From Bacteroidales bacterium (lineage in GTDB: Bacteria > Bacteroidota > Bacteroidia > Bacteroidales > B18-G4): a DNA stretch of 33,821 nt. The notes under the pieces were generated by a model, which ran no database searches, had not been told where the DNA came from, and saw only the letters and a program-made list of their open reading frames with translations. Positions 15,669 through 23,347 of the stretch are shown here, one piece after another. How positions within the stretch are numbered: the stretch's first letter is position 1; every line of letters starts with the position of its first letter. The stretch is taken from NCBI GenBank assembly GCA_030618905.1, contig JAUXCL010000004.1, forward strand, positions 1-33,821. Direction: 5' to 3'. Both the position numbers and the translations under genes were made by a program.

Positions 15669-16694
15669 ATGGATATTGATAAGATTAATTGGGGCGAGTT
15701 GCCATTTGCTTATTTTAAAACTGATTATAATGTGAGATGTTATTACCGCGACGGGCAATGGGGAGAAGTTGAGGTTTCTTCATCGGAATATGTACCCATC
15801 CATATCGCTGCCACCTGCTTGCACTATGGGCAGGAAGCTTTCGAAGGTATAAAGGCCTTCAGGGGTGTTGATGGTAAATTGCGTGTGTTCAGATGGGAAG
15901 AAAATGCCAAGAGGATGCGTGAATCTGCCAAGGGCATCATGATGGCAGAGGTCCCGGATGATGTTTATAAAGAGGCCATAATGAAAGTCATCAAGTTGAA
16001 CGAGAAGTATGTACCTCCTTATGGAACTGGTGCTGCGCTGTATATAAGGCCTTTGCTAATGGGTACAGGGCCACAGGTTGGTGTCAGGCCTGCCACTGAA
16101 TACATGTTCATGATCTTTGTTGGCCCGGTTGGTCCCTACTTCAAGGAAGGGTTCAGTCCAGTTAAGATCCAATTGGTCAGGGATTATGACAGGGCTGCTC
16201 CACAGGGTACCGGGCATATTAAAGTAGGTGGTAATTATGCCGCCAGTTTACGTCCGGCAGAGAGGGCAAAAAAGGAAGGATATTCATCCGTTTTATTCCT
16301 TGATTCTCATAAGCGCAAACATATTGACGAGGCCGGCCCTGCCAATTTTTTTGGCGTTAAAGGCAATACATATATCACACCTGATTCACATACGATCCTG
16401 CCTTCGATCACCAACATGAGTATTCGTACCCTTGCCAAAGACATGGGCATGAAGGTCGACATGCGAAACGTACTGGTGGAAGAACTGGATGAGTTTGATG
16501 AAGTAGGCGCTTGCGGAACAGCTGCGATCATCACGCCAATTTGTATGATCGATGACAGGGAAACCGGTAAACAATACAGATATTGTAAAGATGGAAAAAC
16601 CGGCCCGATTTCTACAAAGCTTTACAATAAGCTCAGGGCCATTCAGTTTGGTGAAGAACCGGATCCATACAACTGGAATACCATTATAGATTAA
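15669..16694 (+). CDS. ilvE: Branched-chain amino acid aminotransferase
   Basis: PLP enzyme of fold type IV that interconverts Val, Leu and Ile with their 2-oxo acids using 2-oxoglutarate/glutamate. The 341 residues match the BCAT group II layout: LHYGQEAFEGIKAFR at 52-65, LYIRPLLMGTGPQVGV at 124-139, the PLP lysine in GHIKVGGNYAASLRPA (Lys185), the EAGPANFF strand after it, and the C-terminal GEEPDPYNWN. The N-terminus starts directly into the conserved region, so the ATG at 15669 is convincing. It is a single-gene unit between htpG (divergent) and pyrF (convergent, with 11 bp of overlap at the 3' ends). Confidence 0.97.
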   Translation: MDIDKINWGELPFAYFKTDYNVRCYYRDGQWGEVEVSSSEYVPIHIAATCLHYGQEAFEGIKAFRGVDGKLRVFRWEENAKRMRESAKGIMMAEVPDDVYKEAIMKVIKLNEKYVPPYGTGAALYIRPLLMGTGPQVGVRPATEYMFMIFVGPVGPYFKEGFSPVKIQLVRDYDRAAPQGTGHIKVGGNYAASLRPAERAKKEGYSSVLFLDSHKRKHIDEAGPANFFGVKGNTYITPDSHTILPSITNMSIRTLAKDMGMKVDMRNVLVEELDEFDEVGACGTAAIITPICMIDDRETGKQYRYCKDGKTGPISTKLYNKLRAIQFGEEPDPYNWNTIID

Positions 16695-17520
16695 TAAGCT
16701 CAGAATTTTCCAGGAAATACTTCATTTGTCGCTGGAGCTTCAAGGCTTCCTCCCTTGCTTTTTCAGCAAAGTCTTCATCCTGTGAGGCATAGATAATGCT
16801 TCTGGATGCATTTACCAGGATGCCACAATCCTTGTTCAAACCGTATCTGGCTACATCTTCAAGGCTGCCGCCCTGGGCGCCCACACCAGGCACCAGCAAG
16901 AAATGTTCAGGGATAATTTTTCTGATCTCTCCAATCATCTCTGCCTTTGTGGCTCCAACCACAAACATGGTATTTCCTTGATTGCCCCACTGACTGGTGG
17001 TTTTGAATACCCGCTCATACAGCTTGTCGCCTCCCGGAACCTCGAGCATTTGAAAGTCATCTGATCCCTTGTTAGAGGTCAATGCAAGGAGGATAACCCA
17101 TTTATCCGGGATGGAAAGAAAAGGTGAGATGGAATCTTCTCCCATGTAAGGGGCCACTGTAATGGCGTCGAAATTCAGATTGGATAAGAAAGCCCTGGCA
17201 TATTGAAGTGATGTATTCCCGATGTCACCACGTTTGGCATCGGCAATTGTGAATACTTCGGGGTAATTGGTATTCAGGTAATTGATCGTTTTTTCGAGGC
17301 TCATCCAACCTTTGGCCCCCAGGCCTTCATAAAAAGCAATATTTGGCTTGAAGGCAACGCTCATTTCATGCGTGGCATCAATGATCTGCCTGTTGAACTC
17401 ATAAATGGGATCTTCTGTATCCAGCAGATGTTTTGGGATCTTTTCCAAGGCTGTATCCAGTCCTACACATAAAAAAGATCTTTTGCTTTTTATCTGTGTA
17501 ACGAGTTCATTCCTGTTCAT
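16684..17520 (-). CDS. pyrF: Orotidine 5'-phosphate decarboxylase, type 2
   Basis: Last step of de novo UMP synthesis: OMP to UMP plus CO2. The 278 residues match the longer type 2 OMP decarboxylases. Visible motifs are FLCVGLDTALEKIP at 16-29, AFKPNIAFYE at 56-65 and the catalytic charge network ADAKRGDIGNTS (Asp94, Lys96, Asp99), then APYMGEDS and the phosphate-binding PGVGAQGG. It follows prfA by 33 bp on the same strand and is probably co-transcribed. Its 3' end overlaps that of convergent ilvE by 11 bp, leaving no room for separate terminators. Confidence 0.97.
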   Translation of the reverse strand: MNRNELVTQIKSKRSFLCVGLDTALEKIPKHLLDTEDPIYEFNRQIIDATHEMSVAFKPNIAFYEGLGAKGWMSLEKTINYLNTNYPEVFTIADAKRGDIGNTSLQYARAFLSNLNFDAITVAPYMGEDSISPFLSIPDKWVILLALTSNKGSDDFQMLEVPGGDKLYERVFKTTSQWGNQGNTMFVVGATKAEMIGEIRKIIPEHFLLVPGVGAQGGSLEDVARYGLNKDCGILVNASRSIIYASQDEDFAEKAREEALKLQRQMKYFLENSELINL

Positions 17521-17553
17521 AATTATACTGTCATCAAGTAAGGATTTCCTGTA

Positions 17554-18624
17554 TTATGAAAGCTCTTCCTTAAGCCTTTCTGCATTTTCAGCGATTTGCA
17601 ACTTGTCGATCACCTCGTCAATATCACCGTTGATGATATTTTGTAAATTATACATGGTGAGGTTGATGCGATGGTCGGTCACCCTGCCCTGAGGCCAGTT
17701 ATAGGTCCTGATCTTGGCCGACCTGTCGCCGGTAGAGACCATGGTCTTACGCTTGGAGGAGATATCATCGAGGTACTTCTTGTATTCCATCTCGTAGATC
17801 CTGGTACGAAGCACGGTCAATGCCTTCTCATAATTCTTGATTTGTGATTTCTGGTCCTGGCAGGTTACCACAATGCCTGTTGGAACATGCGTTAACCTGA
17901 CAGCGGAATAGGTAGTATTTACTGATTGCCCTCCCGGACCTGAAGAACAATATGTATCTCTCCTGATGTCCTCTTGTTTTACTTCCACATCAAATTCATC
18001 TGCTTCGGGTAGTACCACGACTGATGCCGCTGATGTATGCACCCTGCCCTGGGTTTCTGTCTTTGGTACACGCTGGACCCTGTGCACACCTGACTCGTAT
18101 TTCAGGCGGCCATAAACGTCATTTCCGATGACATTGAAAATCACCTCTTTAAACCCACCTGCCGTGCCTTCAGTCTCGCTGACAGGCTCCACTTTCCATT
18201 TTTTGTTTTCGCAATACTTCAAATACATCCTGTAAAGGTCGCCAGCGAAGATGCTGGCTTCATCACCTCCTGCACCAGCCCTTATCTCAACGATAGAGTT
18301 TTTACCATCCTGCGGATCAGCGGGAATAAGCATAATCCTGATCTTCTCTTCCATAGCGCCCCTGTCACGTGTAAGATCAATTAATTCCTCCTTGGCAAGA
18401 TCACGGAATTCATCGTCCTTCTCGTTTTTAAGGATATCCCTGGCAGAGTCGATATTGTCCAGAATGTTCTTGTATTTATGATAAGCATTGATCATAGGCT
18501 GGAGATCTTTGTAGTCTTTGTTCAGCTTGATGTAGCGTTTCATATCCGACATCACTTCAGGCTGGTTCATTTCATCCTCGATAGCTTTCCAGCGCTTATA
18601 TATATCCTCTAATTTCTCCAGCAT
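17554..18624 (-). CDS. prfA: Peptide chain release factor 1
   Basis: RF1 recognises UAA and UAG in the ribosomal A site and triggers peptide release. I place the start at the ATG at 18624 ([12 protein letters not shown], the usual RF1 N-terminus), giving 356 residues. It is preceded by AAAGGAG five bases upstream, an unusually good Shine-Dalgarno for this phylum. An upstream in-frame ATG at 18648 lies inside a -7 box and would add eight atypical residues. The tripeptide discriminator is PKT at 187-189 (PxT, hence RF1, not the SPF of RF2). The hydrolysis motif GGQ is at 231-233 within [22 protein letters not shown] lies in the N-terminal half. pyrF follows after 33 bp. Confidence 0.97.
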   Translation of the reverse strand: MLEKLEDIYKRWKAIEDEMNQPEVMSDMKRYIKLNKDYKDLQPMINAYHKYKNILDNIDSARDILKNEKDDEFRDLAKEELIDLTRDRGAMEEKIRIMLIPADPQDGKNSIVEIRAGAGGDEASIFAGDLYRMYLKYCENKKWKVEPVSETEGTAGGFKEVIFNVIGNDVYGRLKYESGVHRVQRVPKTETQGRVHTSAASVVVLPEADEFDVEVKQEDIRRDTYCSSGPGGQSVNTTYSAVRLTHVPTGIVVTCQDQKSQIKNYEKALTVLRTRIYEMEYKKYLDDISSKRKTMVSTGDRSAKIRTYNWPQGRVTDHRINLTMYNLQNIINGDIDEVIDKLQIAENAERLKEELS

Positions 18625-18629
18625 ATCTG

Positions 18630-18636
18630 CTCCTTT
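18630..18636 (-). promoter_or_regulatory. Shine-Dalgarno site of prfA
   Basis: AAAGGAG on the minus strand, five bases before the ATG at 18624. Most genes in this window have no clear Shine-Dalgarno, as is usual in Bacteroidota, so this one is notable. It decides the start in favour of 18624 over the upstream ATG at 18648. Confidence 0.7.
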
Positions 18637-18645
18637 AATGGCATG

Positions 18646-18653
18646 CAAATGTA
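18646..18653 (-). promoter_or_regulatory. Possible -7 box of prfA-pyrF
   Basis: TACATTTG on the minus strand matches TAnnTTTG, 21 nt ahead of the preferred prfA start. It overlaps the alternative upstream ATG, which would therefore lie at or before the transcription start. No TTG at the -33 spacing was seen. Confidence 0.4.
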
Positions 18654-18733
18654 CAATTAATTACAATAAACGATTTACCATCCAATGACCAACATAATAT
18701 TCAAATTCATGATATGTAATCAGGATATAGAAT

Positions 18734-19204
18734 TTACCAGTTTTTAAATGGGTTCTTCATTAACATTGAGTTGAAATAGCGAACATCGCCGGTTACTTCC
18801 TCCCCTAACCAATCCGGTCGGTCAAAATGATGATCTTCGGATGGCAGTTCAATTTCTGCAACAGTTAAACCTTGGTTGTCACCGTAAAATTCATCTACTT
18901 CAAATTTTAAACCACTTTGTTCGGGGACAATGAAACGTGTTTTATCAATCACACCCGCTTCGCAAATCTTAAGCAATTCGTCAGCTTCTGAGATTGGAAT
19001 TTCTGTTTCCCATTCAAAACGGCTGGCCCCGCTTTGGTTGCCAATCCCTTTTATGGTTAAATATCCTTTATCCCCTTTAATCCGCACCCTTACCGTTCTT
19101 TCAGGAACAGATGATAGATATCCCTGTGTTATTCTTGTTTCTTTAATGACAAGTGGTTTATAATCCCCCTTCACTAAAAATTTTCTTTCTATTTCTTTTG
19201 CCAT
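18734..19204 (-). CDS. CYTH-domain protein (triphosphate tunnel metalloenzyme family)
   Basis: The 156-residue protein opens with MAKEIERKFLV, containing the CYTH signature ExExK (Glu4, Glu6, Lys8). Alternating charged strands expected of the tunnel barrel follow: RVRIKGDKGYLTIKG, FEWETEIPISEADELL, FEVDEFYGDNQGLTVAEIELPSED (landmarks between about residues 40 and 130). Short bacterial CYTH proteins of this type are often tripolyphosphatases or inorganic triphosphatases; the substrate here cannot be read from sequence. It starts 31 bp after purM on the same strand and ends 110 bp before prfA. Confidence 0.93.
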   Translation of the reverse strand: MAKEIERKFLVKGDYKPLVIKETRITQGYLSSVPERTVRVRIKGDKGYLTIKGIGNQSGASRFEWETEIPISEADELLKICEAGVIDKTRFIVPEQSGLKFEVDEFYGDNQGLTVAEIELPSEDHHFDRPDWLGEEVTGDVRYFNSMLMKNPFKNW

Positions 19205-19234
19205 GATTATTTACAATTTCAAGGAATTCATGCT

Positions 19235-20404
19235 TTAATATTCAAACTCCCCAAATGCTGATCTGATCGTAAGCTTCTTCTTCCCGGATGGCTCCACATG
19301 CCCGATGATCCGGGCATCGATATGGAAAGTTTTTGAAATGCTGATGAGGTCTGCTGCAATGGCTTCAGGTACATACAGCTCCATGCGATGGCCCATGTTG
19401 AAGACTTTATACATCTCCTGCCATGGAGTATGGGACTGCTCTTGTATGAGTTTGAAGAGAGGGGGTGGAGAGAAGAGATTATCTTTAATAACATGCAGGG
19501 TATCCACAAAATGTAAGATCTTGGTCTGCCCACCGCCACTGCAATGGACCATGCCGTGAATCTGTCCACGGTAAGCATCCAGTATTTGCCTGATGACCGG
19601 GGCATAGGTACGGGTAGGGGACAGGATCAATTTGCCGACATCCACAGCATCCACCTCAGTAGAGTCTGTTAGTTTTTTCTTTCCACTATATACCAGGTTC
19701 TCCGGAATACTTTGATCAAAACTCTCAGGATACCGGATAGCATATGAATGGTCCAAAACATCATGCCTGGCTGAAGTAAGCCCATTGCTTCCCATGCCTC
19801 CATTATAAGCATGCTCATAAGTAGCCTGTCCGAAGGAAGCCAGCCCGACGATGACATCCCCGGCACGGATCTGATCGTTGCTGATAATCTCCGAACGCTT
19901 CACTCTTGAAATCACTGTAGAGTCAACAATGACCGTTTTAACCAGGTCGCCAACATCAGCCGTTTCACCTCCTGTAGAGTAAATCCCGATACCCATCCCC
20001 CTTAAATCCTCCAGGAATTCTTCTGTGCCGTTGATGATTGCAGCAATCACTTCCCCGGGAATGTTTTGTTTGTTCCTGCCTATGGTGGATGAAAGCAATA
20101 TATTATCTGTAACTCCAGCACATAATAAATCATCCAGGTTCATGACGACAGCATCCTGAGCGATTCCCTTCCATACGGAAAGTTCGCCGGTCTCTTTCCA
20201 GTACAAGTAAGCAAGAGAGGATTTCGTTCCGGCACCATCCGCATGCATGATATTGCAATAAGCCTTATCATCGCCGAGGATGTCCGGGATGATCTTGCAG
20301 AAAGCATTGGGGTAAAGGCCTTTGTCAATATTCTTTATGGCATTGTGGACATCGCTCTTACTGGCTGATACACCTCTGCGTGAATACCTCGATTCGGAAG
20401 ACAT
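19235..20404 (-). CDS. purM: Phosphoribosylformylglycinamidine cyclo-ligase (AIR synthase)
   Basis: Purine pathway enzyme that closes FGAM to AIR using ATP. The start is taken at the ATG at 20404 (MSSESRYSRRGVSASKSDVH), giving 389 residues. The frame stays open 39 codons further up, to 20521, but that part would lie inside the preceding OmpA-family gene and does not look like PurM. Visible motifs are HADGAGTKSSLAYLYW near 50-65, MNLDDLLCAGV near 90, the GGETADVGD loop, VGLASFGQATYEHAYNGGMGSNG and the C-terminal FNMGHRMEL. This is the slightly longer Bacteroidota PurM form. It starts 25 bp after the OmpA-family gene and is followed by the CYTH gene. Confidence 0.95.
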   Translation of the reverse strand: MSSESRYSRRGVSASKSDVHNAIKNIDKGLYPNAFCKIIPDILGDDKAYCNIMHADGAGTKSSLAYLYWKETGELSVWKGIAQDAVVMNLDDLLCAGVTDNILLSSTIGRNKQNIPGEVIAAIINGTEEFLEDLRGMGIGIYSTGGETADVGDLVKTVIVDSTVISRVKRSEIISNDQIRAGDVIVGLASFGQATYEHAYNGGMGSNGLTSARHDVLDHSYAIRYPESFDQSIPENLVYSGKKKLTDSTEVDAVDVGKLILSPTRTYAPVIRQILDAYRGQIHGMVHCSGGGQTKILHFVDTLHVIKDNLFSPPPLFKLIQEQSHTPWQEMYKVFNMGHRMELYVPEAIAADLISISKTFHIDARIIGHVEPSGKKKLTIRSAFGEFEY

Positions 20405-20429
20405 GATCTGATATCGGAATATGATGTTA

Positions 20430-22898
20430 TTAATATTCGAAAGTGATTTTCTGTGTTGAATTGTCAATCTTATAATTGCCAATTTTTTGCAGCAAGCGCT
20501 TACCAAATACCATAGGTTCATTCAGTCGGTGGCTTACAGTGACTTCCACATCAAGTATGGTTTTGCTGGCAATGCGTAATTCTTTGATGACAAATACTGC
20601 CCCGTTTCTAATGGTGTTACTACCCAGTACCTCTTTCGGGTCGCCATTGAAATCTTCTTTACTGATGGATCCTTCATTAAGCATGGCAAGTCCTTTTTCA
20701 AGGGACACCTGTACAGGTTTTTCAGGATCATAATAGAACCGCTCATCAAATCCATTGATGATGCAAGGGATGATCAATATACCCGTATTGGGCTCTGTAG
20801 TGAATTTTACGACATTATCTTCGGGATTGATCTGGATATTTACCTGTGCGATCTCCTCACCTGCTATCCTTGATTTGGGAATATAGTCTTTCCTCAGCAC
20901 CCTGAAATCTGTCCGGCGGTTTAGCTGGTGTGCCTCTTCTTTTACCTCGGTGCTGGGCAGAGCCTCAATATATTCTTCGTTAAGCACGTCACCTTCCTTA
21001 AAAGTATATCCTGCCCTGGGCATGTCTTTTAACATCAGCCTGGGTTGGCGTTCACCATAACCTTTGGCCACCAGGCGGTCAGGATCAATGCCCCTTAATA
21101 TGAGATAGTCAACCACCGACTGTGCACGTTTCTGTGAAAGAATATCATTCCTTTCATAGGAATCCCTCGAATCGGTATGTGAAGCAAGCTCAACGACAAT
21201 GCGTGGATTCTCATCCAGAGTGGTGACCAAACCCTGTAGTGAGTCCTCATATTGTGGCTTGAGATCCCACTTGGCCAGATCATATAAAATTTCAGGAAGA
21301 ATAATTGGTTCCTCCGGAATGGGCTTCAGTACAAAATCTTTGTTGAAATCTGTACCCACTTCAACACCAACAGTGGTGATCTTGGCAGCTGAGTTGAAAT
21401 ATTCGTCTTTGGTTACAATGATGTCGTATGTAGTATTTGGCAATACCTGTGTTTTACCAAACATATAAAAACCCTGGTCATTGGTACGTGTGGAAACAGA
21501 GATCCCATCTGATCCTATCATGGTAATGGTGGCATCAAGAACATACTGAAGCGTACGATCATCCGTAACAACTCCCTTGATTGTAAATTCCAGCGGAGGA
21601 ATAATAAAAGAAAATATATCTTCCCTGCCTTTTCTGCCTCTTCGGTCAGAAGCAAAAAATCCCATTTCCAGTTCTTCATGAAAGCAAATACTAAAATCAT
21701 TAAAGGTAGTATTCAGCGGATAGCGCATATTCACCGGTTCGCCCCAATTGCCTTCTTCATCAATGGCGGAGTAAAAAATATCCAGTCCACCCATTCCGGG
21801 ATGACCATCTGAGGCAAAATACAACAGTGTATCGCTTCTCAGGCATGGGAATAACTCCTCACCGGGAGTATTGATGACAGGCCCAAGGTTAAAGGGTCTG
21901 CTGAAAGGTTCTGATATTGTTTCCCTGAAGGCTACCCATATGTCTTTTCCTCCTGAACCTCCTGTTTTATTGGAAGAAAAATAAATGATCAGCTCGTTGG
22001 CACTTACAGCCGGATGTCCTATGGCAATTGAAGAATCCCGGCCCAACACGACTATTTGAGGTTTGCTCCAATTTCTTCCGGCCCGGTCAGCAGTATAAAT
22101 CTGGCAACCCATTTGCCGTTTTTCTACATTGGGACATCGGGTGAAATATAAAGTGTTAAACCTGCTGTTCATGACGCCAACACCCTCATTATCTTCGGTA
22201 TTGATTCCATCTTCACCGGTAGTGAGCAAAGTAGGCTCACTCCACTCTTCCTTGCGGTCAAGGCGGGTATAGAACAGATCACTGAATGCCATATCAGTCC
22301 ATTCGTCTTTGCCTTTCCCCGTTGAACTTTCACGTGTGGAAGTAAAAATCAGGTCATTAAAATTGCTACTGGAATAGATGGGGGAAAAATCTGATTCCCT
22401 GGAATTGATCTTTTTGATATACTCAATTTCATATTTGGATGGATTATCAATCCAATCCTGGATGAAATCACAGGATAAAGCACCATTAAAACCCCGGATA
22501 TCCTCAGGCTCTGCTTCCACATAAGCATTATAATACTCTTTAGCTTCTTCATAATTACCATCCATCTTCAGGGTTTCGGCATAACGAAGCAAAAGGATAG
22601 GGGCTTTCTTATCGTAATTTGAGCGGATCAATCGCTTGTACTGGGACTTGGCCTTTTTGTAATCAGCCATAAACCAGTAACACTCAGCAATCTGGAAATA
22701 TATTCGGTCTTTCTCAGCCTTGTTGTTCTTGACCTTATTAACGACCTTTTGGTATCGTTCAGCAGCCAGTGCAAATTTCTCATCCTCAAAAGCCTCATCA
22801 GCACCTTTGGCATAGTACCTGGTCTTTTGGGCTTGTACGCTTCCAGCCGTTATCAATAATGCGCAGATTACAAACAGAACAACCTTGCTGATTTTCAT
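20430..22898 (-). CDS. PorE-like OmpA-family protein: TPR, PD40 propeller, CRD, OmpA, plus retropepsin-like tail
   Basis: An 822-residue exported protein. Signal peptide at 1-23 (ending VQAQ); TPR-like repeats at about 30-135; a WD40/PD40 beta-propeller at about 165-430 with repeated IYFSSN, LYFASDG and GFFASDR strands; a carboxypeptidase-regulatory-like Ig domain at about 435-525; and an OmpA peptidoglycan-binding domain at about 535-670 (SHTDSR at 573-578, LNRRTDFR at 659-666). This order is that of PorE, the peptidoglycan-linked T9SS component, though paralogues with the same order exist. The last 128 residues (695-822) are extra: they match the retropepsin-like aspartic protease pattern but have Asp724-Pro-Glu where Asp-Thr/Ser-Gly is needed, so they are probably inactive. 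tatA is 87 bp upstream and purM 25 bp downstream. Confidence 0.85.
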   Translation of the reverse strand: MKISKVVLFVICALLITAGSVQAQKTRYYAKGADEAFEDEKFALAAERYQKVVNKVKNNKAEKDRIYFQIAECYWFMADYKKAKSQYKRLIRSNYDKKAPILLLRYAETLKMDGNYEEAKEYYNAYVEAEPEDIRGFNGALSCDFIQDWIDNPSKYEIEYIKKINSRESDFSPIYSSSNFNDLIFTSTRESSTGKGKDEWTDMAFSDLFYTRLDRKEEWSEPTLLTTGEDGINTEDNEGVGVMNSRFNTLYFTRCPNVEKRQMGCQIYTADRAGRNWSKPQIVVLGRDSSIAIGHPAVSANELIIYFSSNKTGGSGGKDIWVAFRETISEPFSRPFNLGPVINTPGEELFPCLRSDTLLYFASDGHPGMGGLDIFYSAIDEEGNWGEPVNMRYPLNTTFNDFSICFHEELEMGFFASDRRGRKGREDIFSFIIPPLEFTIKGVVTDDRTLQYVLDATITMIGSDGISVSTRTNDQGFYMFGKTQVLPNTTYDIIVTKDEYFNSAAKITTVGVEVGTDFNKDFVLKPIPEEPIILPEILYDLAKWDLKPQYEDSLQGLVTTLDENPRIVVELASHTDSRDSYERNDILSQKRAQSVVDYLILRGIDPDRLVAKGYGERQPRLMLKDMPRAGYTFKEGDVLNEEYIEALPSTEVKEEAHQLNRRTDFRVLRKDYIPKSRIAGEEIAQVNIQINPEDNVVKFTTEPNTGILIIPCIINGFDERFYYDPEKPVQVSLEKGLAMLNEGSISKEDFNGDPKEVLGSNTIRNGAVFVIKELRIASKTILDVEVTVSHRLNEPMVFGKRLLQKIGNYKIDNSTQKITFEY

Positions 22899-22985
22899 TA
22901 TTTTACTGAAATATTAATTATTCTCAATGATCCAGATATACAACGGTATTTTACCACATTTATTAGGGCATAAAATCAAAAACAA

Positions 22986-23273
22986 TTATTTCTTATCTGT
23001 TTCCTCAACTGGTGGCTTTTTTGCGGGTGCTTCCACGTCAATATCTATATCGACATTCATCTCACTCTTGAAATGATTCACCTCCTGGTTGATTTCTTTC
23101 TTGATCTGATTAGAAGCATTCCTGACTTCATTGAAGCCTTTGCCCAATGTCCGTGCAATTTCCGGAATCTTACTGGGTCCAAAAACAACAAAGATCACAA
23201 TGATGACCAGAAGGATCTCGCCCCCACTGATATCAAGAAACAATAAACTATCAAATGATTGACTCAGATTCAT
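22986..23273 (-). CDS. tatA: Sec-independent protein translocase TatA
   Basis: Small pore-forming component of the twin-arginine translocase. The 95 residues have one N-terminal membrane helix (GGEILLVIIVIFVVF, about 17-31), the FGPSKIPEI hinge and an amphipathic helix (LGKGFNEVRNASNQIKKE), then an acidic and lysine-rich tail. Whether it acts as TatA or TatB cannot be separated on sequence; Bacteroidota usually have TatA and TatC only. No tatC lies in the window. ActB, with its RRDFLK motif, is a likely client. A TATTTTTG sequence lies only 8 bp before the start, after the secDF terminator. Confidence 0.93.
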   Translation of the reverse strand: MNLSQSFDSLLFLDISGGEILLVIIVIFVVFGPSKIPEIARTLGKGFNEVRNASNQIKKEINQEVNHFKSEMNVDIDIDVEAPAKKPPVEETDKK

Positions 23274-23291
23274 TACAGAAGCAAAAATAAT

Positions 23292-23321
23292 AAAAAGTCC
23301 CGATTAAAACCGGGACTTTTT
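23292..23321 (-). terminator. Rho-independent terminator after secDF
   Basis: A perfect 11-bp stem (AAAAAGTCCCG / CGGGACTTTTT) with an 8-nt loop, and a T-rich run on the minus strand after the stem. It lies 26 bp after the secDF stop and 18 bp before tatA, so it should separate the two transcripts. Confidence 0.88.
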
Positions 23322-23347
23322 AAATCACTGTTATATTGATAAAATGA

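Noticed and set aside
20405-20521. 39-codon N-terminal extension of purM
   Set aside because: It overlaps the 3' end of the OmpA-family gene, does not resemble PurM, and a good ATG follows at 20404.
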